Shown here: positions 1-8,665 of the stretch, piece by piece
How positions within the stretch are numbered: position 1 is the first letter of the stretch
How the letters are laid out: every line of letters starts with the position of its first letter
Origin: Salinicola aestuarinus
GTDB lineage: Bacteria > Pseudomonadota > Gammaproteobacteria > Pseudomonadales > Halomonadaceae
Direction: 5' to 3'
DNA: 64,000 nucleotides
NCBI RefSeq assembly: GCF_003206645.1
Contig: NZ_PZJP01000001.1
Coordinates: forward strand, 416,425-480,424
Notes under the pieces: model-generated
What the model saw: the letters and a program-made list of their open reading frames with translations, nothing else
The model's database searches: none
Told to the model about the DNA's origin: nothing
Program-made: the position numbers and the translations under genes

Positions 1-706
1 ATAGCAGCGGCACCGCCTCCTCTTTACCCAGCAGCAAGAGAGCCGCCCGGGTCACCTTGCCATCCAGGGTCAGCTTGGCGCGATCAAGAAAGGTGGCCTG
101 CGGCCACTCCATCACTTCCCCGGGCTCGAAGCGGTTGGCGTACTTCCTAGCAAAGGATTCTCGGGCCTTGTTAATTGCTTCAGGGTCGAGATGGTCGAGT
201 GTGGCATTCGGCACCAGTTGCACGGACCAGTCGGTAGCATCGGTCTGTCGCCGGATCGTATCCAGCTTGTCCAAGCCAAGGCTGGTCAGGCTCTCTCCAG
301 CGCGAGCGTAGTAATGCCCCAGCCAGGCGATAGGCATGCCCATCGGCGCAGCCGGAATCTCGAACAGCAGTACCCGCCCCTCCGGCGTTTCCAGCTCGTG
401 GATGTCACGGAAGGTGATACTGGGTTCGGTGCCGTCGGCGATCTGCATCTTGAGCTTGTCGAGCTCGCCGGGGGCCTGGCGGTACTCGGACCCCAGGATG
501 CGCCGGGTCTTGTCGTCGATGCCAAAGACCAGCCAGGCGCTTTCGCCGGCACGCAGATTGGCCTCGTTGGCCAGCGCCGAGAGGTACTTGCCAAGATCCG
601 AGGTGGAGAAGCCCTTGCCACCGCGCTTGAACTCGACCACCTCGCTCTCCCAGCGCTCGATCAGGGAGTGCAGTAACTGCTTCAGCGCCTGCTCGTCCAT
701 GCTCAT
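1..706 (-). CDS. AlbA_2/Schlafen-type putative DNA-binding or ATP-binding protein, partial (3' end beyond left edge)
   Basis: Read from the minus strand, an open frame starts at ATG 706 (Met-Ser-Met-Asp-Glu) and runs off the window edge, so only about 235 N-terminal residues are visible. The N-terminus has a helix, then VVEFKRGGKG and SALANE, then WLVFGIDD. This E-x-K / ALANE / GI-D pattern is typical of the AlbA_2 (divergent AAA-4, Schlafen-like) domain. The start lies 4 bases after the methyltransferase stop codon, with AAGGTG inside the methyltransferase end as a possible ribosome site; ATG 700 is an alternative. Proteins of this type often accompany restriction-modification genes. Its exact activity is unknown, and the missing C-terminus prevents deciding whether a helicase or HTH domain follows. 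Confidence 0.72.
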   Translation of the reverse strand, partial: MSMDEQALKQLLHSLIERWESEVVEFKRGGKGFSTSDLGKYLSALANEANLRAGESAWLVFGIDDKTRRILGSEYRQAPGELDKLKMQIADGTEPSITFRDIHELETPEGRVLLFEIPAAPMGMPIAWLGHYYARAGESLTSLGLDKLDTIRRQTDATDWSVQLVPNATLDHLDPEAINKARESFARKYANRFEPGEVMEWPQATFLDRAKLTLDGKVTRAALLLLGKEEAVPLL

Positions 707-710
707 GGGC

Positions 711-2585
711 TTAGATCACCTTGACGTCGGTATTGGGCGACTTCTGAGCGAAGATCTGCTCGACGTTGATCTTGACGCTGTCGCTGGCGAAGCCGGCATC
801 GCGGAACACCACGCGCAGCGGCTCGTACTCGGCGAGCTGCTTGACGAAGGCCTCGTCGATATCCAGATCGAAGCAGGCGGCCAGGGCCATATGCTTCTCG
901 GCTCCGTCGACGAAGAAGACGGTTTTTCCATCAATGTCCTGACGAGAGATGGGGAGTGACAAATCCACCCCCCAGTCCAGCAAGACCTGGAAGAGCAGGT
1001 CTTCTGAACTCCGGCCCTCGCGGATATTGTCGATATTTTCCGACAGCAGGTCTTGAGAGAGCACGTCAGATCTGTAATAAACATCTTCAAGATTAGAGCT
1101 GTCGACTTTTAATACACGAAAGCCGACATCAAGTGAACTTCCATGGAGACCAGTTTCATTCTTAATTTCATTTCCAGCACGGCGGATACGCTCTTTACCA
1201 ATGTCTGCTATCGTAGCCATTCCTAGATTTTGTGCAGCTTTTCCATGTGGCTTTGTATTATCAATGGGCTCGGGCATTTGAATCATGATAAATGGACCAG
1301 GGCTCATTGAAGCTAGGCGAGCGTGCGCTGTTGAGCAAGAGCCGGCAAAAAAATCGAGACATAAATCGTCAGGTTGCAGGCCTGCAACCTGAAACATCCT
1401 ATCTATTAGCTTCAGTGGCTTTGCTGTGTCAAAGGGAGCGGCTCCATTGAACAACCCTTTTAGCTCACTTGCCGCAGAGCGGGTATTCCCAACATCTTCA
1501 CTAAACCAAATTGTTTCTGGTGCTCGGCCAGATTGATCTTCCAAGTAAATTTTTCTAATTATCCGCGACTCATCAGCTGAGAAAACTATCTCGCCATCTT
1601 GAATCTTTTTCTTGATTGTTTCTTTTTTCCACCGCCAGCCATTTTCTGGCGGATCTATAGTTTTTCCTGATGGAGTAAAAATAGGGAAAATCAAGTTTGG
1701 CCGATAAAGGGCATTCCTGACATCTCCGGCGCGCCATGAACCTCTTGGATCGTCATCAGGGTTGGAGTAATTCTTATTATCTTTTTCGGTGCGCTCCAAA
1801 GGTTGCACAACATACTCATCCGACCTTCTATAACATAAAATGTGATTGTGATGGACTGAAAAAAGTTGCGTATATCCTTTTGGTTGCACGCTATGCTGCC
1901 AAACAATATTTGCTACTAAATTATTTTCACCAAACACCTCATCGCAAATATGCCGCAAGCTCGACGACTCACAATCATCGATGCTGATGAAAATAACGCC
2001 ATCTGGCCTAAGGAGGTTTCGAGCCAACCTGATGCGAGAATGCATCATTGTTAGCCAATCAGAATGAAAACGGCCATTGGTCTCTGTGTTCGCAGTTAGC
2101 CGGCATCCAAAATCGTCATTCTGACTAGATCGACTCAAATATTCAGCAACACCTTCTGAGAAGTCATCATCATATATAAAATCGTTGCCGGTGTTGTATG
2201 GAGGATCAATGTATATCATCTTGACCTTCCCAAGATAGGTCTCCTGAAGAAGCTTTAGAGCCTCTAAGTTATCTCCCTCGATGAAAAGATTTTTGGTGGT
2301 ATCGAAGTCCACACTCTCTTCCCTACAGGGGCGCAGGGTTTTCGCAATCGGAGCATTGGCTGCCAGCAGGGCTTCCCGCTTGCCGGGCCAGTTGAGGTGA
2401 TAGCGCTCCTGAGGCCCATCAACGATATGATCGGAGAGCTCTTGGCGCAGCTGGTCGAAGTCGATGGATTGCTTCACTCGCCCCTGCTCATCCCGCGCTT
2501 CAGTGACGCAGCTAGGGAACAGTTCGGCCAGCTTGGCAATATTGGCCTCGGTGAGGTCAGGGGAGTGCATCTTCAGCTTGTCCAT
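711..2585 (-). CDS. Type III-style site-specific DNA (adenine-N6) methyltransferase, Mod-like
   Basis: About 624 residues if ATG 2585 is used. An upstream in-frame ATG at 2630 would overlap the DUF4391 gene by 11 bases. The catalytic motif IV DPPY (residues 127-130, IDPPYNTGND) comes before motif I (FFAGS near residue 410), the order of beta-class N6-adenine methyltransferases and type III Mod subunits. Motif I reads GSCST where GSGTT is usual, so SAM binding may be altered. The N-terminal sequence (FIEGDNLEALKLLQ) is typical of Mod. Known family role: methylates adenine in a short asymmetric site, protecting host DNA and, in type III systems, guiding the Res nuclease. The middle of the gene, roughly 1055-2310, is visibly more AT-rich than both ends, which suggests a recombined core and target-recognition region. 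It sits in an operon with the helicase and DUF4391 gene. Confidence 0.88.
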   Translation of the reverse strand: MDKLKMHSPDLTEANIAKLAELFPSCVTEARDEQGRVKQSIDFDQLRQELSDHIVDGPQERYHLNWPGKREALLAANAPIAKTLRPCREESVDFDTTKNLFIEGDNLEALKLLQETYLGKVKMIYIDPPYNTGNDFIYDDDFSEGVAEYLSRSSQNDDFGCRLTANTETNGRFHSDWLTMMHSRIRLARNLLRPDGVIFISIDDCESSSLRHICDEVFGENNLVANIVWQHSVQPKGYTQLFSVHHNHILCYRRSDEYVVQPLERTEKDNKNYSNPDDDPRGSWRAGDVRNALYRPNLIFPIFTPSGKTIDPPENGWRWKKETIKKKIQDGEIVFSADESRIIRKIYLEDQSGRAPETIWFSEDVGNTRSAASELKGLFNGAAPFDTAKPLKLIDRMFQVAGLQPDDLCLDFFAGSCSTAHARLASMSPGPFIMIQMPEPIDNTKPHGKAAQNLGMATIADIGKERIRRAGNEIKNETGLHGSSLDVGFRVLKVDSSNLEDVYYRSDVLSQDLLSENIDNIREGRSSEDLLFQVLLDWGVDLSLPISRQDIDGKTVFFVDGAEKHMALAACFDLDIDEAFVKQLAEYEPLRVVFRDAGFASDSVKINVEQIFAQKSPNTDVKVI

Positions 2586-2619
2586 GGTGTCGCGTGTCTC
2601 CGAACCTTTGCGGTCGTGA

Positions 2620-3288
2620 TCAGGTGTCATAGTCGGCAATTTTCTCACGGATCGAGCGCAGCTCGGCGTTGATCTCGACCTTGCGATTGAACTGTTTCTC
2701 GTTGCGCAGGCGCTTCTCGAGCTTGTCGGCATCCTTCTTGAGGGATTCCACGGCCTTGAGCCGCTCCAACTGATCCGGCAGGGCTTCGCCCTGACGCGGC
2801 GGCACTGGAAGCAGACTGCGCAGCAACTGCTGATAGAGCTGCTTCAGGTCGATGGCCGTGGGCAGCGGCTGTCGGGGCGTCTCGGCTGGCAGCCAGTCAC
2901 TGCTGGCATAGTGGTCATCAAGCACCCATTTGCTGAGGTCGGCCTGGCTGGGCCGCTTGTAGGCGGCGGTGACACGGATGCCGCGGGTGCCATGTAGCTC
3001 GAACAGAATCGGAAAGGGTATGGCGCGATCGATGGCCCGCAGCACGTCTCGGTGCAGGTCTTCGCCCTTGAGCGTGATCACGAACACCTGCAACTCCGGC
3101 ACATCGTCAGTGCCAGGCAGGTTAATCGTGTTATGGGCCAGCTTGGCATGCCAGGTGATCTGGGCGACGTCGTCTCGCAGGCGCTCCCTAAGGGTGGCGG
3201 TGGCCCGTACATGCGCCAAAATGCGTTGCTTGGCCACCACGCGGTCGAGCACGGTCTTGGCAGGGTACTGATAGAGCGGTGCCGTCAT
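2620..3288 (-). CDS. DUF4391 domain protein
   Basis: 222 residues. The sequence starts TAPLYQYPAKTVLDRVVAKQ and carries a central beta-rich part (ELQVFVITLKG, FPILFELHG), followed by a charged C-terminal region (about 170-222) likely to form a coiled coil (ERLKAVESLKKDADKLEKRL). This matches the DUF4391 family, which from memory is often found between an SNF2-like helicase and a type III-style methyltransferase. No enzymatic motif was recognised. The start codon overlaps the helicase stop as ATGA (3285-3288), so the genes are probably translationally coupled. Its stop (2620-2622) lies 34 bases before the chosen methyltransferase start. Inference: an accessory or assembly subunit of the same defence complex. 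Confidence 0.8.
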   Translation of the reverse strand: MTAPLYQYPAKTVLDRVVAKQRILAHVRATATLRERLRDDVAQITWHAKLAHNTINLPGTDDVPELQVFVITLKGEDLHRDVLRAIDRAIPFPILFELHGTRGIRVTAAYKRPSQADLSKWVLDDHYASSDWLPAETPRQPLPTAIDLKQLYQQLLRSLLPVPPRQGEALPDQLERLKAVESLKKDADKLEKRLRNEKQFNRKVEINAELRSIREKIADYDT

Positions 3289-6200
3289 GATTCTTTCTTG
3301 CTTTCTCCGCTGGCCGCATGGCGCTTCGTGCTCGCGCCTGTGGCTAAGCCTGCCTCACGAATGACGATAAAGGTAATCAGCTCGAAGTCGTCGAGCCCTT
3401 CGATGGTATCGACCAGTGCCGTGGTCTCGCCACAGCTGAACAGGCTATCGATGTCCCTATCCTCCTTCACCTCAATCATCGATCGGATGGCCTGATCCAG
3501 TAGCGCCGAATAGGCGTGCATCTCCCGGCCGTCTTTGGTTTCCTCATTGAAGGCGCGATAGACGGCTTCTATAGGGTCGCTCAGCCCTCTGCAGGCGGTG
3601 CGTGCCAGGTCGAGCAGGCGCTTGACTTCGGTGTAGTCGCTGATCACCTCGCCGGTGTGGCTGATGTAGACCAGGTAGAAGGGATGTAGGCGGTTTTGCT
3701 GTTGCAGACTACTGCCTTGATGGCCTACCCGCTGATTGAGGTTACGCAGCGTGAAGATGACCCCAGGCTGCAGGCCCTTCTCGGGGCGAGCCGGCACGAC
3801 GGTATGCAGCCCGTTGGGAATGCGGCTCAGGTCGCCGTTCTCCTTCATGTAGCCCAGCAGGTCCATGCGGAATTCATTCAGGCCCAGGTCTGTAATCGAC
3901 ACGCCGGACTTTAGGTCCTCCATCTCCACCACTTCGTCCTGCATCCGCCGCAGCTGCTCACGCCGGTAAGCAACGTCGTTGGACTGAGCGTTGAGCACGT
4001 TATCGTCGCCAGTGGCGGTGACGTCGGCGATCACCATGCGGTTCTCAACGCGTTCCTTGAGGTTGATGTACTCGTCCAGACTGATGTCCGGCCAGTAGTT
4101 GACCAGCTGGATGCTGGCGTTGGGCGAGCCGATACGGTCGATACGCCCGAAACGCTGGATGATGCGTACCGGGTTCCAGTGGATGTCGTAGTTGATCAGG
4201 TAGTCGCAGTCCTGCAGGTTCTGGCCTTCTGAGATGCAGTCGGTCCCGATCAGGATGTCCAGCTCGCGGGGCTCGTTGGGGTACACTACGTCCTTGCTCT
4301 TAGCCTTTGGGGCGAACAGTGTCAGCAGGCCCTGGAAGTCGTAGTGCTGAGGGCTGCCCGGCATGGCACCAATGGTGGATTTGGGCGCGTCGCTGCCGGT
4401 CACGATGCCGGTGTGCACGCCTTGGCTCTCCAGCAGGCTCCCCGCCAGGTTCTCGTAGAGATACTTCGCGGTGTCCGCGAAGGCGGTGAAGATCATCACC
4501 TTGCGGTTGCCCGGGTTGATCGGCGAGACCAGCTTGCTGGCGATCTGCGTCTTGAGATGCTGCAACTTGGCGTCGTCGGCCGGGGTGACTTTGGCCATTT
4601 CCTCTAACAGCAGCTCGATCCACACCAAGTCATTGTTCAGGTCATGCTCCCAAGACGGCAGGTCCATGTCCTCCAGGCTGATCTGGATCTTCTTACCCAC
4701 CGTGGCATCGCCCGGCATAGGGATGCTGTCGTCGTCCGGATCGGCGTCTTCGAAGGACGCGGCAATATCGGCGAAGCCCTCAGAACGGCCGGTGCGTTTG
4801 AAGGCCTCAATCTTCTCCAGAATGTTGGTATGGCTATCACGGAGCCCTTCTAGTGTCAGGCGAAACGCCGCCACCGAGCTTTCCAGGCGCTTGAGCAGGT
4901 TGGTTGTCATCAGGGCCTGTAGGCTTTTCTCCCGGTCCACCTGCTTGAAGCTCCCTCTCCCGCTGGACACTTCAGTGTCATACATCTCTTCGTACTTCTT
5001 GAGGCGGCTGGGAAAGATGTAGCTGATAGGAGCGTAGACCGAGAGCTTCAGCTGGGAGAGTTGCTGGAAGATCTCGTTGAAGCCGATCACGTCGGGTCGA
5101 TGGGTGAGCGGGCGGTGAAACGAGAGCGGCTTGCGGCGCTCCGGGAAGCTGCCGATATCACTGGTATCGTAGAAGGTTTCGATATGCCGGCGTGAGCGAG
5201 CGATAGTGACGCTGTCCAGCAGTTCGAAGAAGTCGAAGTCCAGCGCCTGCAGGATGGTCCCCGTGGTGCGCTTCTCAGGCGGGAGCGCCGACCACTCGTT
5301 GAAGGTGGCCTGGGCGCGCCGGAAGATGCCCTCGATGTCCTGGGCTCCGCTTAGGTGACGCGTCAAATTCTCGGCTTCGCCCTCGTAGGCCAGGGCCAGC
5401 TGATTCTTGAGATCGTTGAAGCGATTGTTCACCGGCGTTGCCGAAAGCATCAACACCTTGGTCTTCACGCCCGCCCGAATCACCTGATTCATCAACTTCT
5501 GGTAACGAGTCTCGCGATCCTTGTAGACGTCGTTGTTGCGGAAATTGTGCGACTCGTCGATGACCACCAGGTCGTAGTTACCCCAGTTGACACGCTCCAG
5601 CGGCATCCCGAAGGACTCCCCACGAGTGCGCTGCAGGTCGGTATGGCAGAGCACGTCGTAGTTCATCCGGTCCTGGGCCAGCACGTTGGTGGTCAGATTG
5701 CGGTTGTAGGTCAACCAATTGTCGGCGAGCTTCTTGGGGCACAGCACCAACACGGAGCGGTTGCGCAGCTCGTAGTACTTGATGACTGCAAGGGCAGTGA
5801 AGGTCTTTCCGAGACCCACACTGTCGGCCAAGATGCAGCCGTTGTAGCTTTCCAGCTTGTTGATGATGCCGGTGGCCGCGTCGCGCTGGAAGTTGAACAG
5901 CTTCTGCCAGATGACGCTGTCCTGGTAGCCTGTTCGGTCATTGGGCAGTACATCCTCGCTAAGGTCTTCCAGGAACTCATGAAAGATGTGGTAGAGCATC
6001 AGGAAGTAGATGCGCTCCGGCGGGCTCTCCCGGTAGACCGAGGCGATATGCTCGCGCAACCGTTCGGTGACGTCTTCAAGCTTTTCCTCGTCCTGCCACA
6101 GCTGATTAAAAAGAGACATGAACCGGGAGGTGTGCGCCGGCTCGCTGAAGCGGGTGACGAAGTTGGAAACCGCGTTGCCTTGCTGGTAGCCCAAATCCAC

Positions 6201-6650
6201 TGCGGTGAAGCCTTGCAGCGGCATATAGACCGTATCGCCGCCCTGGGCTTCGACGCCGGCGAAGGGCTGCATAGCAGCCTGGCCACGGTTGGAGCGGAAG
6301 CTGGCCTTACGGCGCATCCAGTCGGCGCATTCTCGGGCGATGGCTCGCTGGGTCAGCTTATTCTTGAGCTGGATCTCGAACTCGCTGCCGTGAACGCTGC
6401 GCTCACGCTCCGCCTTGGGGATGCGGAACTCGCGGTGCTCCTTACGAATCCTGTCGCTGGCATGGTCAGGTAAGAAAGTGGGCGAGGTGAAGATGAACTC
6501 GACAGCATCCAGTGCCTCCAGCTCATCCTTGAGAGCCTCGTAGGCGTAGATTGAGAAGCAGGAGGCCGCAATCTTGAGTCGGGTGCCAGACCGCAGGGTT
6601 TCTTTCAGGTCGTCGCCGAGTAGCCGACTGACGTTGTCGATGATTTCCAC
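3285..6650 (-). CDS. SNF2-family DEAD/DEAH helicase with probable PLD-like N-terminal domain
   Basis: 1121 residues. An N-terminal region of about 200 residues (LKIAASCFSIYAYEALKDEL, VEFIFTSPTFL) looks like the phospholipase-D-like fold seen in front of many bacterial SNF2 helicases. No complete HxK catalytic pair is obvious there. The helicase core has Walker A DSVGLGKT (near 278), DESH (near 365), LSATP (near 402), then the C-terminal lobe with IFTAFADTAKYL, IGTDCISEGQNLQ (near 808) and RIIQRFGRIDRIGS (near 835). Such ATPases translocate on double-stranded DNA in DISARM (drmD), BREX-associated and type III-like defence modules. It is the first gene of the minus-strand operon, so the promoter must lie upstream of 6650. 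The likely partners are DUF4391, Mod and the AlbA_2 protein downstream. Confidence 0.87.
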   Translation of the reverse strand: MEIIDNVSRLLGDDLKETLRSGTRLKIAASCFSIYAYEALKDELEALDAVEFIFTSPTFLPDHASDRIRKEHREFRIPKAERERSVHGSEFEIQLKNKLTQRAIARECADWMRRKASFRSNRGQAAMQPFAGVEAQGGDTVYMPLQGFTAVDLGYQQGNAVSNFVTRFSEPAHTSRFMSLFNQLWQDEEKLEDVTERLREHIASVYRESPPERIYFLMLYHIFHEFLEDLSEDVLPNDRTGYQDSVIWQKLFNFQRDAATGIINKLESYNGCILADSVGLGKTFTALAVIKYYELRNRSVLVLCPKKLADNWLTYNRNLTTNVLAQDRMNYDVLCHTDLQRTRGESFGMPLERVNWGNYDLVVIDESHNFRNNDVYKDRETRYQKLMNQVIRAGVKTKVLMLSATPVNNRFNDLKNQLALAYEGEAENLTRHLSGAQDIEGIFRRAQATFNEWSALPPEKRTTGTILQALDFDFFELLDSVTIARSRRHIETFYDTSDIGSFPERRKPLSFHRPLTHRPDVIGFNEIFQQLSQLKLSVYAPISYIFPSRLKKYEEMYDTEVSSGRGSFKQVDREKSLQALMTTNLLKRLESSVAAFRLTLEGLRDSHTNILEKIEAFKRTGRSEGFADIAASFEDADPDDDSIPMPGDATVGKKIQISLEDMDLPSWEHDLNNDLVWIELLLEEMAKVTPADDAKLQHLKTQIASKLVSPINPGNRKVMIFTAFADTAKYLYENLAGSLLESQGVHTGIVTGSDAPKSTIGAMPGSPQHYDFQGLLTLFAPKAKSKDVVYPNEPRELDILIGTDCISEGQNLQDCDYLINYDIHWNPVRIIQRFGRIDRIGSPNASIQLVNYWPDISLDEYINLKERVENRMVIADVTATGDDNVLNAQSNDVAYRREQLRRMQDEVVEMEDLKSGVSITDLGLNEFRMDLLGYMKENGDLSRIPNGLHTVVPARPEKGLQPGVIFTLRNLNQRVGHQGSSLQQQNRLHPFYLVYISHTGEVISDYTEVKRLLDLARTACRGLSDPIEAVYRAFNEETKDGREMHAYSALLDQAIRSMIEVKEDRDIDSLFSCGETTALVDTIEGLDDFELITFIVIREAGLATGASTKRHAASGESKKES

Positions 6651-6832
6651 GATCCTGGCTCCCTATACAAAATTGCGACTCAACCAGCTCTAACACGCAA
6701 TTTATTAGCACGCTGGAGCTTATTGCATCGGGGCTGGCGTTATACATAACGCTACTGTCACGTCCGCACGATCATGGCAGTGCAAAGTGACGTGCATCAG
6801 GCTTAGGCAGGGTTCATGTTCACTCTAGAGAG

Positions 6833-6863
6833 AAAAATCGACATGACGGGCTCGTCATGTCGA
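6833..6863 (-). terminator. Rho-independent terminator of the cyd operon
   Basis: Perfect 10-bp stem TCGACATGAC (6838-6847) and its complement (6854-6863) around a 6-base loop. On the minus strand the stem is followed directly by five T residues (complement of 6833-6837). It lies about 155 bases after the cydC stop, so it probably ends cyd transcription before the defence operon. Confidence 0.7.
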
Positions 6864-6924
6864 TGCGCTGGACACGTTAGCGCGTCGTGTAAAGAAAACG
6901 CCGAAATTTCGACACGAATGCCGA

Positions 6925-6959
6925 CATCGGTATAGAAAACTGGATTTTCTATACCGATG
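6925..6959. repeat. 15-bp perfect inverted repeat
   Basis: Arms CATCGGTATAGAAAA (6925-6939) and its exact complement (6945-6959) surround a 5-base centre. The arms carry an A4/T4 run next to the loop. It could be a weak bidirectional terminator, a protein-binding site, or a recombination site at the island edge. The sequence alone does not decide. Confidence 0.6.
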
Positions 6960-7018
6960 GCGCGGTGCGATGAGTCCAGACCTTCCGATAGGGCAGCCGG
7001 CTAGTCGCCGGTCATCCC

Positions 7019-8665
7019 CTACCCCACCCGCACCACTCTCCCCACGAACTCAAGCGCCCTTGGCCGGTGCGACACCAGCAGCGTGGTCTTGCCCTGCATC
7101 AGGTTGCCAAGCGCCTCGAGTACGCGGGCTTCACTGTCGGCGTCGAGCCCTTCGGTGGGTTCGTCGAGCAGCAGGATGCGGGCGTCTCTGAGGAACGCGC
7201 GGGCGATGGCGACGCGGCGCGCTTGACCGCCGGAGAGCCGGGTGCCGACTTCGCCGACCAGCGTCTCCAGCCCCTCGGGGAAGTGAGCGATCTCCTCTTC
7301 CAGTCCGGCAAGTCGGAGCGCCTCATTGAGCTCGTCATCGCTGGCGTCGGGTTTGGCGAGCAGGAGGTTGCCGCGGATCGATGCGTTGAACAGATGTGTG
7401 CGCTGGGCGACAACGGAGATCGTCTGTCGCAGCGTGGCATCGTCGATGTCGCGCACCGACACCCCGCCGATGGCAATCTCGCCCGCCTGGAATTCCCGAA
7501 AGCGCTGAATCAACGCGAGGATGGTGCTCTTGCCGGCGCCGCTCTCGCCGACGAGGCCCACCGCTTCGCCCGCCTCAAGTGTCAGTGAAAAGCCCGCCAG
7601 CGCCCAGTCGGCATCGTCGCGGTAGCGCATGCTGACGTCGTCGAAGGTGATGTCGAACCGCGCCGGCGTCCTGGCGGCAGCCGGGTCGGGGGCGGTCACG
7701 GCGGGCTTGGCATCGGCGATCTCGACCAGGCGCCGTGCGGCAGCCGCCGTCTCGCCGAAGGCGGCAAAGGCGGTTGGCAGCGCGGCGACGGCCTCGAAGC
7801 TTGCGAGAACCCCGAGCGCGAGCATCGCGAGCTGCGGCCCGGGCACGTCACCAGCAGCGACGCAGGGAATCACCAGGATCAGCGTACCCCAGAGGGCGAG
7901 GTTGGCGGTGAGCCCGGAGAGCGCGCGACCGATGGCGCCGACCCACATTTGCCGGCGCTGGTAGCGAATCAAGCGCTCGGCGAGCCCGGCAACGCGCTCG
8001 CGCTGGCGCGTCACGGCGCCGAGCACGGCGAGTTCCCCCAGGCCGCGCACGGTGTCGGTGGCGGCGCCGTCGAGTGCGGCGCGCGTCTCGGTCAGCCCGC
8101 GCCCGGCGGCGTCACCCAGCTTCAGCGCGAGTAGCGGCAGCACGGCCCCAGCGAGCACCAGCGCGGCAAGGTCGAGCAGGGCGATGCGCGTGTCGAACAG
8201 CGCAAGCCCCGCCACGATGACGATGCCGCAGAGCAGCGCGTTGGTGACCGGCGCGACGATGCGCAGGTAGAGATTGTCGAGGCTATCGATGTCGGCGCGG
8301 ATCCGGCTCAGCAGGTCGCCGCCGCGCCAGGTGTCCATCGCCGCCGGCCCCAGCGGTTCCAAGCGCTCGTAAAACCACACCCGCAGCTCGGCGAGGCAGC
8401 GCAGCGTCGCCTCGTGGGTGACCAGCCGCTCGCCGTAGCGGGCGCCGGTGCGCAGAATCGCCAGGCCGCGGATAAGCGCCGCCGGGGCGAAGTAGGCGAT
8501 CGTCTGCAGCCCCAGCCCGGCCAGCGCCATGGAGGCGATGAACCAGCCGGAGAGCGCGAGCAGCGCAACGTTGGCGAGAATCACCACCGAGCCGAGGGCG
8601 ATGCCGCCGAGCATCCAGCGGCGATAGGGTGTGAACAGCTTGAGCAGTCGCAGCAGGCCGGTCAT
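7019..8665 (-). CDS. cydC: Thiol reductant ABC exporter subunit CydC
   Basis: 548 residues. An N-terminal ABC-exporter membrane domain (about 1-310, six hydrophobic segments) is followed by a nucleotide-binding domain with Walker A GESGAGKS (near 373), signature LSGGQARR (near 480) and Walker B ILLLDEPTEGLD (near 500). CydDC is a heterodimeric inner-membrane exporter of cysteine/glutathione needed for assembly of cytochrome bd and periplasmic c-type cytochromes. The start ATG overlaps the cydD stop as ATGA. It is the last gene of the cydA-cydB-cydD-cydC operon, followed by a terminator at 6833-6863. Confidence 0.93.
   Translation of the reverse strand: MTGLLRLLKLFTPYRRWMLGGIALGSVVILANVALLALSGWFIASMALAGLGLQTIAYFAPAALIRGLAILRTGARYGERLVTHEATLRCLAELRVWFYERLEPLGPAAMDTWRGGDLLSRIRADIDSLDNLYLRIVAPVTNALLCGIVIVAGLALFDTRIALLDLAALVLAGAVLPLLALKLGDAAGRGLTETRAALDGAATDTVRGLGELAVLGAVTRQRERVAGLAERLIRYQRRQMWVGAIGRALSGLTANLALWGTLILVIPCVAAGDVPGPQLAMLALGVLASFEAVAALPTAFAAFGETAAAARRLVEIADAKPAVTAPDPAAARTPARFDITFDDVSMRYRDDADWALAGFSLTLEAGEAVGLVGESGAGKSTILALIQRFREFQAGEIAIGGVSVRDIDDATLRQTISVVAQRTHLFNASIRGNLLLAKPDASDDELNEALRLAGLEEEIAHFPEGLETLVGEVGTRLSGGQARRVAIARAFLRDARILLLDEPTEGLDADSEARVLEALGNLMQGKTTLLVSHRPRALEFVGRVVRVG

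Larger units (their letters stand above)
6651..7018. other. Intergenic junction between defence island and cyd operon
   Basis: 368 bases without a convincing gene. It must hold the promoter of the helicase operon (reading left, nearest part 6651-6800, comparatively AT-rich) and the 3' end of the cyd transcript coming from the right. Two inverted repeats are visible and listed separately. I saw no integrase, tRNA or transposase remnant at this island edge. Confidence 0.6.

Noticed and set aside
5355..6473. 372-codon plus-strand frame opposite the SNF2 helicase
   Set aside because: Antisense shadow; helicase motifs lie on the minus strand throughout.
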